From positions 1 to 40,456 of IMG/VR virus record IMGVR_UViG_3300042922_001001: a stretch of 40,456 bases of DNA; one strand, 5' to 3'. This document shows positions 1 through 7,468 of this stretch, piece by piece. Origin of the DNA: a virus. The position numbers and the translations under genes were made by a program. The notes beneath the pieces are model-generated. The model saw nothing but the letters and a program-made list of their open reading frames with translations, did not search any database and was not told where the DNA came from. How positions within the stretch are numbered: the stretch's first letter is position 1; the number at the start of each line of letters is the position of its first letter.

Positions 1-43
1 GAGCGCGATGGTTCGCGCGCAGACGTACGAGTGCTTCACCTGA
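1..43 (+). CDS. possible 3' end of a host gene (partial)
   Basis: The first 200 bases are host chromosome, outside the left attachment site. One plus-strand frame is open from base 2 to a TGA at 41-43 and could be the tail of a chromosomal gene. Another plus frame stays open to 150 but runs through the hairpin at 116-141, so it is less likely. There is too little sequence to name a product. Confidence 0.2.
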   Translation, partial: SAMVRAQTYECFT

Positions 44-115
44 TCCGCAAAGCTGACGAGGCAATGCGACATCCAGCCACCCGGCCGAAGCGCACCCTGG
101 CTCAGGAATCAAAAA

Positions 116-141
116 GATCCTCGGCGTATCCGCCGAGGATC
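116..141 (-). terminator. Rho-independent terminator of the host tRNA
   Basis: A perfect 11-bp inverted repeat (116-126 with 131-141) has a 4-base loop. On the minus strand it is followed by five T (complement of 111-115). It lies about 58 bases downstream of the tRNA 3' end preserved in attL, so in the uninterrupted chromosome it would end the tRNA transcript. After integration it is separated from the intact tRNA by the whole prophage. Confidence 0.75.
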
Positions 142-200
142 ATGATGTGAACAACCATAGCCGTTGTTTTCAGGTCGATGGTTTTGAGAAGACTGACTTG

Positions 201-238
201 GTAGCGGGAGCGGGGCTTGAACCCGCGACCTCACGATT
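201..238. repeat. attL core, 38-bp direct repeat
   Basis: Identical over 38 bp to 40330-40367; identity stops abruptly on both sides. The repeat is the T arm, variable loop and part of the anticodon arm of a minus-strand tRNA. In this left copy the host-derived 3' flank continues as A73 then CCA (bases 199-201 read in reverse), so the original host gene encoded its CCA end. Confidence 0.95.
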
Positions 239-343
239 GGGTTTCGACTGAGATCAGAGATTTCTGCGGGTTATCAAGAGGTTCGCAGACCTTTCGCCGA
301 CAGCTCAGGAGCGATCAGGGGGTATCGCCTGCTGTTAGCGATT

Positions 344-363
344 ATGCGGGGTAAGTGCGGGAT
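344..363 (+). promoter_or_regulatory. candidate integrase arm-type sites (left arm)
   Basis: Two near-identical 9-mers, ATGCGGGGT (344-352) and GTGCGGGAT (355-363), lie 11 bp apart in the same orientation about 105 bp inside attL. The same pair with the same spacing occurs just inside attR at 40265-40284. Tyrosine integrases of the lambda type bind such short direct repeats with their N-terminal domain. Assignment is by position and repetition only. A weaker third match, CTGCGGGTT, is at 264-272. Confidence 0.55.
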
Positions 364-379
364 TTTGGATCAGTCCGCA

Positions 380-664
380 TCAGAATCCGATGTCATGCAT
401 ACTTGGGCCGCCTGAGGGGTCGCGTGGCAGCACACGGGGTGCCGGCGGCGGCGGCATCCGCCTCGGGGGTGCGACGTCGAGCACGGCCACCGGTCCGAGT
501 AACGGGAAGATCGTCACACCCCCCTCGTCGGACTCGAAGTGGTAGGCCGATGAGTTGTCTCCTGTCGCGATAGTTTCCGTCAGCTCGGCGTCTACTGCCG
601 CTGCCGTCTTGTCGGAGTCCTTGAGGGTGTAGCGAACGCCGCCGTAGTGCACCTGTACCGTCAT
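380..664 (-). CDS. hypothetical protein, 94 aa
   Basis: I do not recognise this family. The N-terminal two thirds reads like a folded acidic domain with alternating strands (a YGGVRY motif near residue 8, a SAYHFESDEGG stretch near the middle); the last 30 residues are proline- and arginine-rich. It is the first gene inside attL and is transcribed toward the attachment site. The ATG is preceded on the coding strand by TAGGCT and exactly six bases, with no good Shine-Dalgarno, which fits a leaderless mRNA made in the lysogen. It is divergent from the HTH gene at 685. Confidence 0.6.
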   Translation of the reverse strand: MTVQVHYGGVRYTLKDSDKTAAAVDAELTETIATGDNSSAYHFESDEGGVTIFPLLGPVAVLDVAPPRRMPPPPAPRVLPRDPSGGPSMHDIGF

Positions 665-670
665 GCCCTG

Positions 671-676
671 AGCCTA
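671..676 (-). promoter_or_regulatory. -10 hexamer TAGGCT of the 380-664 gene
   Basis: TAGGCT reads on the minus strand, followed by six bases and the ATG at 664. The -35 region is poor. This is the same arrangement as in the repressor and several other accessory genes of the window. Confidence 0.4.
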
Positions 677-684
677 AGCGCGAG

Positions 685-1119
685 ATGATGCACGTCATGG
701 TCACTTATGCGAGCCGTGTTGAGATCGAGTCAATTGTCCGTGAGGAGATACGACGCTATCTGAGCGGTGATGCGGCGTGGCGCGCCGGATCCGGCCGCGG
801 CCCAAGGCGCCGAGTACTTGCTGATGCCGTTCGCGCAGAATTCGCGCGTCGCGACTTACCCAAGGGAAAGCTCGCCGACGTGATCGGGAAGAGTGTGCCA
901 GCCGCGGCTGGGCGCATGAGCGGTGCGTACGCGTTCGATGCTGACGAGATCGACAAGATCGCGGCATTCCTCGGAATGACTGCCTACGACCTCCACACCC
1001 TCGCTGAGCACGGCGCGCGCTTCACCGGACTAGGAACCGACGATCCGACCCCCTCCGGGGATATGGACGTCATGGCGCAACCGCCACGCGCCCGACGTCC
1101 ACGTCCCACCGCTTGGTAG
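685..1119 (+). CDS. HTH (XRE-like) DNA-binding protein
   Basis: A 144-residue protein with a predicted helix-turn-helix at about residues 60-105: the segment KLADVIGKSVPAAAGRMSG is followed by a second helix pair ending in a LGMTAYDL motif, typical of XRE-like domains. A basic stretch precedes it and the C-terminal 40 residues are disordered, Pro/Arg-rich. In-frame ATGs at 688 and 697 are alternatives; no strong ribosome site decides between them. It is a likely regulator of the accessory end of the prophage, but its target is unknown. It is divergent from 380-664. Confidence 0.65.
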   Translation: MMHVMVTYASRVEIESIVREEIRRYLSGDAAWRAGSGRGPRRRVLADAVRAEFARRDLPKGKLADVIGKSVPAAAGRMSGAYAFDADEIDKIAAFLGMTAYDLHTLAEHGARFTGLGTDDPTPSGDMDVMAQPPRARRPRPTAW

Positions 1120-1181
1120 AACGGACTCCATATGGATAACGATACGTCTGATCCGTACGGATAATGCACCTGACCGGGGCA

Positions 1182-1210
1182 TTTTCAGACCCCGATTCGA
1201 CTGCTAACGT
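1182..1210 (+). promoter_or_regulatory. promoter of the 1218 gene (leaderless type)
   Basis: TTTTCA (1182-1187), a 17-base spacer, then TAACGT (1205-1210). The ATG follows after seven bases, so the predicted transcript starts at or next to the start codon. Confidence 0.45.
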
Positions 1211-1217
1211 GCCTCGC

Positions 1218-1418
1218 ATGAACAGTGAAGTCCCTGACCCGTACAAGTGGAAACGCGGCTTCAGTCGAGAGCAGGCGGCGGACTACTGCGCGGTCAGCAT
1301 CGACAAGGTGAAGCGCGCGATCCGATGGAACCAATTACCCGCCGTGCGCCACGGGAGGGACATCATCCTGTTCCGCGAAGACCTCGACGCGTGGATGGAG
1401 AGCTGGGAACCGGTCTGA
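1218..1418 (+). CDS. excisionase-family HTH protein, 66 aa
   Basis: The 66-residue product matches the helix-turn-helix domain 17 / excisionase (Xis, AlpA) pattern: FSREQAADYCAVSIDKVKRAI forms the HTH at about residues 15-34, then a wing with VRHGRDIILFREDLDAWME. The ATG at 1218 is preferred because upstream codons lie within the promoter. It could be the real directionality factor for the integrase or an accessory regulator. A second protein of this type is encoded at 36564-36797. Its promoter suggests expression in the lysogen, which argues mildly against a pure Xis role. Confidence 0.65.
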   Translation: MNSEVPDPYKWKRGFSREQAADYCAVSIDKVKRAIRWNQLPAVRHGRDIILFREDLDAWMESWEPV

Positions 1419-1486
1419 GCCCACGCGATGTCCGAGGTGGGTCCTAGCATGGTGTCCTCTCGGCCGGAGGAAGGATCCGGCGCACC

Positions 1487-1768
1487 GTGGAAACCTGGCA
1501 CCCCATCATGGCCGCCGTCGAAGGCCCGACAGGCACGTGGCGGATGGTCGACCCGCAAGGCCTCGAGTACGGGCGCGTTGAGATCCGACGCGTCATGAAC
1601 GGTCAACAGGTCGCATACAAGGCCATTTACCGCAGCGAGGTCATCGGCTGGGCGCACGCCCTTCGCCTCGCCTGCCACAAGATCCACATGGCGCACCTCG
1701 CGACCATGGGCAACCCCGGCCCACCCGTAGCAAGCTGGGGCGAACCAAGACGCGCTTGTCCGCGATGA
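1487..1768 (+). CDS. hypothetical protein, 93 aa
   Basis: A GTG start preceded by GGAGGAAGG (1466-1474). The product begins with the aromatic METWHPIMAAVEG and contains a GTWRMVDPQGLEYGRVEIRR stretch that looks like a small beta domain. The C-terminus is Pro/Arg-rich and may be poorly structured. No family recognised. It follows the HTH gene by 68 bases on the same strand and could be co-transcribed with it. Confidence 0.5.
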   Translation: METWHPIMAAVEGPTGTWRMVDPQGLEYGRVEIRRVMNGQQVAYKAIYRSEVIGWAHALRLACHKIHMAHLATMGNPGPPVASWGEPRRACPR

Positions 1769-2048
1769 CAGGACGTGTCAGCGTACAGGTGTCCGACGAC
1801 TCCCCGGCCTGGTTGCCGTTCGTCCCGCTTTCCTCGGGTGAGAGGTTGTCGGCGCAGCGCGAATGTCCTCCTGCGTGTCGTGATAGGTAACCGCGTCGGC
1901 GTCGTGTTCAAGGTGACATTGCGACGGCGGGGGTATTGGCAGCCCTCCGTTGTGAGCGCGCCCGGCGCGGCGGCAGTTCCGCGGGTGAGCGTGGAGCACG
2001 GCCCCTGCCTGCTTCGTTGAAGGCGGGGGCCGTGGTGGTGGTCCGCGG
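1769..2048. other. intergenic stretch with one hairpin
   Basis: No convincing gene. Open frames here on both strands are short, arginine-rich and cross the hairpin at 1997-2034. It separates the plus-strand accessory genes from the convergent minus-strand pair at 2049-2756. Confidence 0.5.
1997..2034 (-). terminator. terminator hairpin between convergent genes
   Basis: A 14-bp stem with one G-T pair (1997-2010 with 2021-2034) and a 10-base loop. There is no T tract on either side, as is common in actinobacteria. It lies 15 bases past the stop codon of the 2049-2525 gene and could also stop plus-strand transcripts. Confidence 0.55.
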
Positions 2049-2525
2049 CTAGAGCGTCACGGGCGTGCGGGTGAAGGTGATTCGTGCGGCTTTCGCGTCG
2101 ATGGCCTCTGCACGGGATCCCTCGGCTTCTGCTGCGGACGCCAGCCGTGACTGCTGTGCGAGACGTTCCTTCTGGATGCTCGCTGTAATCGCGGCGAGGT
2201 GGTCGGCAAGGAAGGTGGCCAGACCGTCCTCGAGTTGGTCGAGGTTCGTGTTCTTGATCTCGAGACGCCTGTCCGACACGTGCAGGGTGACCGAGGGATA
2301 CCCTGCCGCGCTGAGCGCTTTCAGGCTGTCCGGCGAGTGGATCGCGGCGACTTCCTCGGACTGCGGGCGCCGGTTGAAGACAGCATCGACCTGGTAGGAA
2401 CCGGGGGCGTTGAGCGTCCCGAGACTCGGCGGCAGTGAGCCGGGGAGGACGGATGTCAGACCGAGGGGGTTGGGGTAGGCAGTCGGGGTGGGTGTTTTGA
2501 GGGTTGCTTGGTCTGTGGTGGACAT
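2049..2525 (-). CDS. hypothetical protein, 158 aa
   Basis: The N-terminal 45 residues are Pro/Thr/Ser-rich and probably disordered. Residues about 48-95 look folded (VDAVFNRRPQSEEVAAIHSP, then TLHVSDRRLEIKNTNLDQLE). A charged Ala/Glu-rich helix of about 40 residues, possibly a coiled coil, follows. No signal peptide or membrane segment is seen and no family recognised. The ATG has GAAAGGG upstream. It lies 54 bases downstream of the small membrane protein gene and probably shares its promoter, so it may be a lysogeny-expressed accessory gene. Confidence 0.7.
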   Translation of the reverse strand: MSTTDQATLKTPTPTAYPNPLGLTSVLPGSLPPSLGTLNAPGSYQVDAVFNRRPQSEEVAAIHSPDSLKALSAAGYPSVTLHVSDRRLEIKNTNLDQLEDGLATFLADHLAAITASIQKERLAQQSRLASAAEAEGSRAEAIDAKAARITFTRTPVTL

Positions 2526-2579
2526 GGGTCTTGAAACCCTTTCAGGGTGCGCGGCAGGGCCGTGCTGCGGGTGGTCCGA

Positions 2580-2756
2580 CTAGAAGGTTCGACGGCCGGC
2601 GCGGTTGCGGATGATGCCGAAGATGATGGTGGCGACGAACAGGATGATGCCGATGATGGCGAGCCAAAGCAGCCCCTGGAACGTGAATCCCACGATCGTC
2701 AGCACCGCCCAAACGACCAGTAAAACGAGAAGCGTTATCCACATATTCGTGACCAT
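2580..2756 (-). CDS. small membrane protein, 58 aa
   Basis: Two adjacent hydrophobic helices cover almost the whole protein (WITLLVLLVVWAVLTIVGF and LLWLAIIGIILFVATIIFGII), ending in a basic tail, RNRAGRRTF. This is a two-pass inner-membrane protein with cytoplasmic or lumenal ends unresolved. The start at 2756 is chosen because it lies just downstream of a good promoter (2774-2802); longer frames would begin upstream of that promoter. A phage membrane peptide with its own lysogenic promoter suggests superinfection exclusion or host-surface modification (inference). ATG 2744 is an alternative start. Confidence 0.65.
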   Translation of the reverse strand: MVTNMWITLLVLLVVWAVLTIVGFTFQGLLWLAIIGIILFVATIIFGIIRNRAGRRTF

Positions 2757-2773
2757 ACGCTCATCTCGCCAGA

Positions 2774-2802
2774 AAGATAGGCGACCACATTTGACGCGAC
2801 AA
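2774..2802 (-). promoter_or_regulatory. sigma-70-type promoter for the 2756 gene
   Basis: On the minus strand TTGTCG (2797-2802), a 17-base spacer, TATCTT (2774-2779). This is among the best sigma-70 matches in the window. It lies in a 335-bp gene-free stretch (2757-3091) and faces the small membrane protein and the 158-aa gene beyond it. Confidence 0.6.
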
Positions 2803-2846
2803 TTTCGCCGTCTTTCGGTCGACTGCACTTTCGTATCGCCGCGTCA

Positions 2847-2888
2847 ACGCCCTCGGCGTCACCTCTCGAGGAGGGACGCCGAGGGCGT
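2847..2888 (-). terminator. 14-bp hairpin, terminator of the 3092-3472 gene
   Basis: A perfect 14-bp inverted repeat (2847-2860 with 2875-2888) has a 14-base loop that itself contains CTCGAG. No strong T tract. It lies between the DUF7882 gene stop and the next minus-strand promoter, so it isolates the two transcription units. The rest of 2889-3091 holds no gene I can support. Confidence 0.6.
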
Positions 2889-3091
2889 GGTCGTTCGGGG
2901 ACCGCGGCGGTCGCGTCGCGAACCGTCCTTCGCTATCACAACCCGGCTTGGAGCCTCGCTGGACGCACTCTGCGAGCCCGTACGGCTGTACGTTCTGCAT
3001 GGGGCACGTCATCGGGTGAGCGAAGGACACTCTTCACTCCCGGTGTGGGACAAGCTCAAGGGATTCATCGCATACGGGACGAGGTGACCCG

Positions 3092-3472
3092 CTACTGCTC
3101 AGCGGTCACTGGCGGTGCGTCGGCAGGCACCTCGTTGAACGTCATCGGCTCCGCCGTCCCGTGAGGACGGGGGTCCGAATCCGGTTCGGGGACAACATAA
3201 AGACCGCGTCCAGAGTTGGCGGTGTAGGTGAGGGCGTGCAGCCATGCGGGGTTGAGTTGCGGTGAGCGGCCGCCGTGGAACTTGAACACCAACGACACCT
3301 GGGGGTGGATATAGACCGTCGTGCGGCCACCACCCGTGCTCACGTCGTCCTTCCACGTGAACGTGAAGCTCTCGCCGCGGCGGACCTTCGCCATGATGAC
3401 CGCTTGCAAATGAGCGAGGAGCCGGTCTTCGAATTCCGTCTTGATGTTCGAGTCGTACGTGAACTTGCCCAT
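3092..3472 (-). CDS. DUF7882 family protein, 126 aa
   Basis: It begins MGKFTYDSN and continues with an FEDRLLAHLQAVIMAKVRRGESF block, then FKFHGGRSPQLNPAWL. The same order of blocks occurs in the product of 4092-4376, so the two are paralogs. The family, which I recognise as DUF7882, is common in Microbacterium-type genomes and has no known function. The C-terminal 40 residues are a Pro/Glu-rich tail missing from the paralog. The ATG is preceded by GGGAGGG, so unlike its paralog it has a normal ribosome site. It is divergent from the 3693 gene. Confidence 0.75.
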   Translation of the reverse strand: MGKFTYDSNIKTEFEDRLLAHLQAVIMAKVRRGESFTFTWKDDVSTGGGRTTVYIHPQVSLVFKFHGGRSPQLNPAWLHALTYTANSGRGLYVVPEPDSDPRPHGTAEPMTFNEVPADAPPVTAEQ

Positions 3473-3680
3473 GGCACCCTCCCGGCTCCGCCGTCAGGTG
3501 GGGGGACGAGAGGTGAGCGGCGGGACCTGGGAGCAAGGTTTCCCCGGCCTGGGCTCTGCGCGACACCCCTGGCGTGCGACGTCGCCTTGTGCGACGATGC
3601 GCGCTGCGCCAGTGATGCGTGGAGTTTGCCTCGCGCATTTCATCAACGCAACCCCGAGTGAAGCTGGCGATAGGGCGACA

Positions 3681-3686
3681 TACCCT
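3681..3686 (+). promoter_or_regulatory. -10 hexamer TACCCT of the 3693 gene
   Basis: TACCCT, then six bases, then ATG. No Shine-Dalgarno is seen, so a leaderless start is likely. The -35 region is weak. Confidence 0.35.
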
Positions 3687-3692
3687 TCGCAC

Positions 3693-4001
3693 ATGGGCAA
3701 CAGCATCGAGCGGGTCACTCTCACGGTCGACGGCACGAGCTTCGCGCTCGGCCCGCTCGAGAGCCTCGACGACCTGCGCGATCAAACCCTCCGAGCCGCT
3801 CGCGCCGCAGGCGGCTTCCTCAACATCACAGCCGACGGCGGGCAGCGTCTTAGCTTCTTCGTGACAGGCACAACATCGATCGTCATCTCCGTTTCGACTG
3901 TCCCTCTCAACGCTCAAACCGCGGATGGCGACTCCCGCGATTGGCGCCCAGGTGGGCCGAGTTACTACGAGGACGATGACGCTCCGTTCGACATCATCTA
4001 G
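3693..4001 (+). CDS. hypothetical protein, 102 aa
   Basis: Not recognised by family name. It has a small alpha/beta pattern: a first strand pair (IERVTLTVDGTSFAL), a helix (SLDDLRDQTLRAARAAGG), then strands around residues 45-70. The C-terminal 30 residues are acidic and disordered (YYEDDDAPFDII). It stands between the two DUF7882 paralogs, 90 bases before the second. The ATG at 3693 is chosen because TACCCT plus six bases precede it, as in other leaderless-type genes here; an upstream in-frame extension is low-complexity. Confidence 0.6.
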   Translation: MGNSIERVTLTVDGTSFALGPLESLDDLRDQTLRAARAAGGFLNITADGGQRLSFFVTGTTSIVISVSTVPLNAQTADGDSRDWRPGGPSYYEDDDAPFDII

Positions 4002-4055
4002 TGGGACCGAAAGAGCGGGCAGCACGACGTCTGATCGGCAAGGGTCAACCGCGCC

Positions 4056-4084
4056 TTGGGGCGGCTGAGCGCAGTTCCTAGAAT
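4056..4084 (+). promoter_or_regulatory. promoter of the 4092 gene (leaderless type)
   Basis: TTGGGG (4056-4061), a 17-base spacer, TAGAAT (4079-4084). The GTG start follows after seven bases, which places the predicted transcript start at the start codon. Confidence 0.55.
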
Positions 4085-4091
4085 CTCCGAC

Positions 4092-4376
4092 GTGGGACGT
4101 CTCATCTACTCGCCGACCTCGAGCTTCGACATCGAGGACCGACTGCTCTACCACCTGCGCGTCGTCATGATGAACAAGCTCCGCCGTAGCGAGAGCTTCA
4201 TGCTCCAGATGGCAACGGAAGGCGGCGGCCGAATCTCAATCTGGATCGCCCCCGATCTTCCGCTGTTCATGCAGTTTTTCGGCGGGCGGATACCGGAGAT
4301 CGACCAGGCCCTGCTCGAGAAAATGATGCGCGACGCGAGCAGCGCCGACGGGCTCACCCTGTCGAGCCGCCTGTGA
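4092..4376 (+). CDS. DUF7882 family protein, 94 aa
   Basis: The GTG at 4092 gives MGRLIYSPTSSF, which aligns with the start of the paralog at 3092-3472 (MGKFTYDSN). An earlier TTG/ATG would add 12 residues unlike the family and would start inside the promoter. Shared blocks are IEDRLLYHLRVVMMNKLRRSESF and FFGGRIPEIDQALL. The protein is shorter than its paralog, lacking the charged tail. Role unknown. The transcript ends at the hairpin 4534-4562. Confidence 0.75.
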   Translation: MGRLIYSPTSSFDIEDRLLYHLRVVMMNKLRRSESFMLQMATEGGGRISIWIAPDLPLFMQFFGGRIPEIDQALLEKMMRDASSADGLTLSSRL

Positions 4377-4533
4377 GACGGGCCGGTGGCCCGCGATCCA
4401 TCCTGTGTGCGCCTCCCCGCCCGGGCGGTGGGTGCGAACGACAGGGTCGTCGTGCTCGAGGTGCCGTGTGATGGTGGGCACTGGTCCCCGGTGGTGTGGC
4501 GGAACGCTGTCACTGTCCGTTCCCGGTGAACGA

Positions 4534-4562
4534 CGAGACGCCCCCACGTGGAGGGCGTCTCG
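4534..4562 (+). terminator. Rho-independent terminator (plus strand)
   Basis: A 10-bp stem (4534-4543 with 4553-4562), a 9-base loop, followed by TTT. It would end the 4092 DUF7882 transcript coming from the left. Confidence 0.65.
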
Positions 4563-4621
4563 TTTGCGCTGCATCTCGCGCTCCCACCCTTACGGGTGAC
4601 CCTGCCTCTAATCAGGGACCG

Positions 4622-4650
4622 TTGCAGCGGCGGGGCTCGAACCCGCGTGG
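4622..4650 (-). other. tRNA T-arm-like remnant
   Basis: Read on the minus strand this has a perfect T arm (5-bp GCGGG/CCCGC stem around TTCGAGC) and a seven-base acceptor-like 3' strand. I could not fold an acceptor, D and anticodon arm upstream into a normal tRNA. It may be a decayed tRNA gene or an old attachment-site scar. Confidence 0.25.
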
Positions 4651-4725
4651 CCGACTGTTCGCCTCCACCCACTCCCCGATTGCTCGGTTCGCCGCCCTCC
4701 GATTCTACCGTCACCAACGACAAAT

Positions 4726-4772
4726 GACGCCCCCAGTGTCACCCCCACAAGGGAGGAGACACCGAGGGCGTC
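4726..4772 (-). terminator. terminator of the structural/fibre operon
   Basis: Inverted repeat 4726-4740 with 4758-4772 (15 bp, two imperfect pairs), 17-base loop, followed on the minus strand by ATTTGTC. It begins 17 bases past the stop of the SGNH hydrolase gene, the last late gene. Confidence 0.65.
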
Positions 4773-4788
4773 AGATGGTGGAGCGGGG

Positions 4789-5844
4789 TCAGACCGCGAC
4801 CCAGGTGGTGCCGTTCCAGATGCGGCGGCCCACGGCAGGACCGTTGAGGCCTGTGCGGACGGCTGCGGCGACGGCGGGACCGTACTTCGAAAGGTTCGCC
4901 CACCCTCCCGGGTGGAGGCTGTCGAACCCGTCGCCACCGGTCCAGGTGATACCGGACAGCAGCGTGATGCGGGACGGCTTCGTCGTCGCGGCGATCGCGT
5001 CGGTGAAGTCCGAGATGCTGTACGCCTGATTGAACGGGCGGATCACCATGATCCGCGCTTTCGTAGTCTGGGCGAGCAGGTTGTTCAGCAGCGTCGTCAG
5101 CCCGGCGGTGAACGTCGCGGCGGGGACGGCGTTGCCGGCGTCGTTCGTTCCGTGGTTGATGATGACGGCATCTGGGTCGACCGCGAAGCTGCGCGCCAGG
5201 CCAGCCGCTTGCAGGTTCCATGCGTCGTTCAGCGCGGGGACGTTGCCGCCGCCTGGCCACGTGATGCCCTGTCGAGCGAAGCCGATCACACCGACTTCGG
5301 CGCCGAGCAGCTCGCCCAGCAGGAACGCCCAGCCGAGCGTTCCGTCCGATCGCACCGTCGGGCTGCCCGACGCAGCGACCGTGCTGTCGCCCTCGGTGAT
5401 CGAGTCGCCGAGCACGGTCGCGGTCAGCGGGGCCTTCGTCGGGGCGACGAGCGTGGGCGTCCCGCCGGTGACGTCGATGCCGGTGAACTTCACCGCCGTC
5501 ACGTAGGGCGACGCCCACCTGTTCGATCCGTCGCTCGACGCGATCATCACGACCTCGAGCATGTGTTTCTGCCATGCGCTCGTGCGTGCTGGCAGCGGGA
5601 CCGTGACCGTCGCCGCGACGCTGACGACCTGCCAACCCCCGGTGCGGTCGATCCGGTACGCGATCTTCGTGGCATCCGCGATCATCGAGGACACGTCGAA
5701 GTTCAGCGTGATCCCGGTCGGTGAGCCGGTGATGAGCGTCTTGAAGTACGCACCCGAGTTGTTCGTGAGCGCCCGGGTCCCGTCGATGTGCCAGTTCCAC
5801 GGGCTGTAGACGATCGCCGCGTTGTTGTGCGCGAAGACGGTCAC
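4789..5844 (-). CDS. SGNH/GDSL-family hydrolase, tail-fibre-associated
   Basis: 351 aa. Residues 1-135 form a beta-rich N-terminal domain. An SGNH hydrolase domain follows, with GDS at 146-148 (nucleophile Ser148), a block II glycine near 188-193, HGTND at 231-235 (Asn234) and DSLH with Asp308 and His311. The last residues ([10 protein letters not shown]) resemble a short fibre-tip repeat. The family hydrolyses esters, often O-acetyl groups on polysaccharides, so removal of cell-surface decorations at adsorption is a reasonable inference. The GTG at 5844 is chosen because GGAGG lies 8 bases before it and it overlaps the preceding stop by 4 bases; a GTG at 5859 is possible. Confidence 0.85.
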   Translation of the reverse strand: MTVFAHNNAAIVYSPWNWHIDGTRALTNNSGAYFKTLITGSPTGITLNFDVSSMIADATKIAYRIDRTGGWQVVSVAATVTVPLPARTSAWQKHMLEVVMIASSDGSNRWASPYVTAVKFTGIDVTGGTPTLVAPTKAPLTATVLGDSITEGDSTVAASGSPTVRSDGTLGWAFLLGELLGAEVGVIGFARQGITWPGGGNVPALNDAWNLQAAGLARSFAVDPDAVIINHGTNDAGNAVPAATFTAGLTTLLNNLLAQTTKARIMVIRPFNQAYSISDFTDAIAATTKPSRITLLSGITWTGGDGFDSLHPGGWANLSKYGPAVAAAVRTGLNGPAVGRRIWNGTTWVAV

Positions 5845-7457
5845 GACGTCTGCCTCCACTCGTCACCCACGAGCGCATCCGTGGGGGTGCTCTGCCCGAC
5901 GTACGTCACGCACCCAGCCGGCGCTGCGGACGGCCGCGGCGGGTAGGTCCGCGCGCCCGTGACGCGCTTGAGGTAGTTCGCGTCCTCGGCGTGGAACAGC
6001 AGCAGCGTGTCATCGTCCGGCGTGGACGCGGCAGCCGGTGGGGTGAAGGTCCCGGAGTAGCGGTGGCTCTTCGACACTCGACACTCGTCGACCTTCGCGA
6101 ACCCGGCGATGCCGAACTGCGATGCGGTGAAACCGCCGAACACGAAGTCGTCGTTCCACGTGACCGTGGCGGCGCCGACCGTGGCCGCAATGGGCACCCC
6201 GTCCAGCCACCAGCCGACCAAGGTGTTCTTCCCGCCTGTGCGGGTGATCTGCACCGCGATGTGATGCCACGTTTGTGCGCTCACGGTCTCCGTGCTGTCG
6301 ACCTGCACGTTCGAGCTGTTCAGGGCCACGCGGAGGGTGCGAGGCTGCCCAGAGAACCCGAGGAACAGGTTCCCCAGCGACCACAGCACCCGCAATCCGG
6401 TGTCCGTACCCGCCTCGAGCCGCAGCCAGAGTTCAACGGTCAGGGAGAGAGCCTGCGCCTCGGGCACGGTGTCCACCGCCGTCAGCACGCCGTAGTTCAT
6501 TGCACCGGATCCGAACTTCGCCGGCGCTCCGTAGACGGGCGTGCCGCCCACGGATGCCGCCGCCGTGACGTGCGTGATCGGCACGGACTCCACGCACGTG
6601 AACATGAGCGACGTCTGCGCGACGCGCGTGTTCACCGCGGCCTCGACGGTAGTGCTTGCCGCGAGAGCATCGGTGGCTATCTGCTGCGCCGCCGTCCGCG
6701 CTGGACCTGTCGCAGTGAGAGCGTCCGCGTACGACTGTGTCGTCGGGCCGGGACCCTGCGCACCGGTCGCCCCGGCAGGCCCTTGCGGACCCGTGCTGCC
6801 CGTGTCGCCCTTCGGGCCGGTAGCGCCCGTGTCGCCCTTCACTCCCGCCGGCCCCTGCGGCCCCGCGGCACCCTGAGGTCCGGCTGGTCCCTGGATGCCC
6901 TGCGGCCCTGTCGCGCCGGTCGCTCCGGTGTCGCCCTTCGGTCCCTGTCGTCCCGGGGTGTCGACAGCCTCCCACGCCTCGTTACGAAGCGTCAGCGTCT
7001 CATCCCGAAGACCCTGCGTGTCCTCGCGTGCCTGGAACGTCTCCGCCCGCACCGTATCCCACGCCGCGACCACGTCCTCCGTCGGCTGCAACGTCGCCGG
7101 GTCCAGGTTCGGGAGGTCACCGAACGGCACGAAGCCGTCGGTTTGAACCGGGACGCCCTTCAACCATTCCTTCTTGTGCCGACCCGAGAGGATCGACACC
7201 TTCACCAACCAACCCCACGACCCATCCGTGGGCTCCAGGTTCGGCTGCACAGTCGGGACACCGTTGACCAGCTTCATCTCCACCTCAGGAGAGAACGTGA
7301 TCTCGCTCCCGTCCACGGTGGTGTAGCTGACGAGGTCAACCTTCCCACCCATGAGGGTGGCACCAGCTTGTACTGCCTGGAACTTGACCGTCGCGGTCAC
7401 GTGACGGAACTCCGCCTCGATCTCCCGAACCAACGACTCCAAACCGATACGGGTCAC
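5841..7457 (-). CDS. collagen-like tail fibre with C-terminal LamG-type domain
   Basis: 538 aa. Residues 1-165 form an N-terminal virion-attachment-like domain and a helical stretch. About 70 residues of Gly-X-Y collagen repeats follow (170-240, rich in GPQG and GDTG), as in trimeric phage fibres. The C-terminal 250 residues contain a concanavalin/LamG-like jelly roll (strand pattern [30 protein letters not shown]) that typically binds sugars. It is most likely the receptor-binding fibre. A GTG start at 7457 is used. It lies between the LamG-like protein and the SGNH hydrolase. Confidence 0.88.
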   Translation of the reverse strand: MTRIGLESLVREIEAEFRHVTATVKFQAVQAGATLMGGKVDLVSYTTVDGSEITFSPEVEMKLVNGVPTVQPNLEPTDGSWGWLVKVSILSGRHKKEWLKGVPVQTDGFVPFGDLPNLDPATLQPTEDVVAAWDTVRAETFQAREDTQGLRDETLTLRNEAWEAVDTPGRQGPKGDTGATGATGPQGIQGPAGPQGAAGPQGPAGVKGDTGATGPKGDTGSTGPQGPAGATGAQGPGPTTQSYADALTATGPARTAAQQIATDALAASTTVEAAVNTRVAQTSLMFTCVESVPITHVTAAASVGGTPVYGAPAKFGSGAMNYGVLTAVDTVPEAQALSLTVELWLRLEAGTDTGLRVLWSLGNLFLGFSGQPRTLRVALNSSNVQVDSTETVSAQTWHHIAVQITRTGGKNTLVGWWLDGVPIAATVGAATVTWNDDFVFGGFTASQFGIAGFAKVDECRVSKSHRYSGTFTPPAAASTPDDDTLLLFHAEDANYLKRVTGARTYPPRPSAAPAGCVTYVGQSTPTDALVGDEWRQTS

Positions 7458-7468
7458 GGTTATCTCCC

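Larger units (their letters stand above)
4377..4788. other. gene-free stretch between fibre genes and accessory genes
   Basis: About 410 bases that hold two terminator hairpins and a T-arm-like sequence but no gene I can support. Leftward structural transcription and rightward accessory transcription converge here. Confidence 0.6.

Noticed and set aside
1218-1418. Calling the left-end HTH protein the excisionase
   Set aside because: Its promoter suggests lysogenic expression and another AlpA/Xis-like protein starts the early operon; left as a family-level call.
2761-3030. 89-codon minus-strand frame between 2761 and 3030
   Set aside because: It crosses the hairpin at 2847-2888 and the promoter at 2774-2802; basic low-complexity product.
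4622-4700. A second complete tRNA
   Set aside because: The T arm is perfect but I could not fold an anticodon arm or a matching acceptor.
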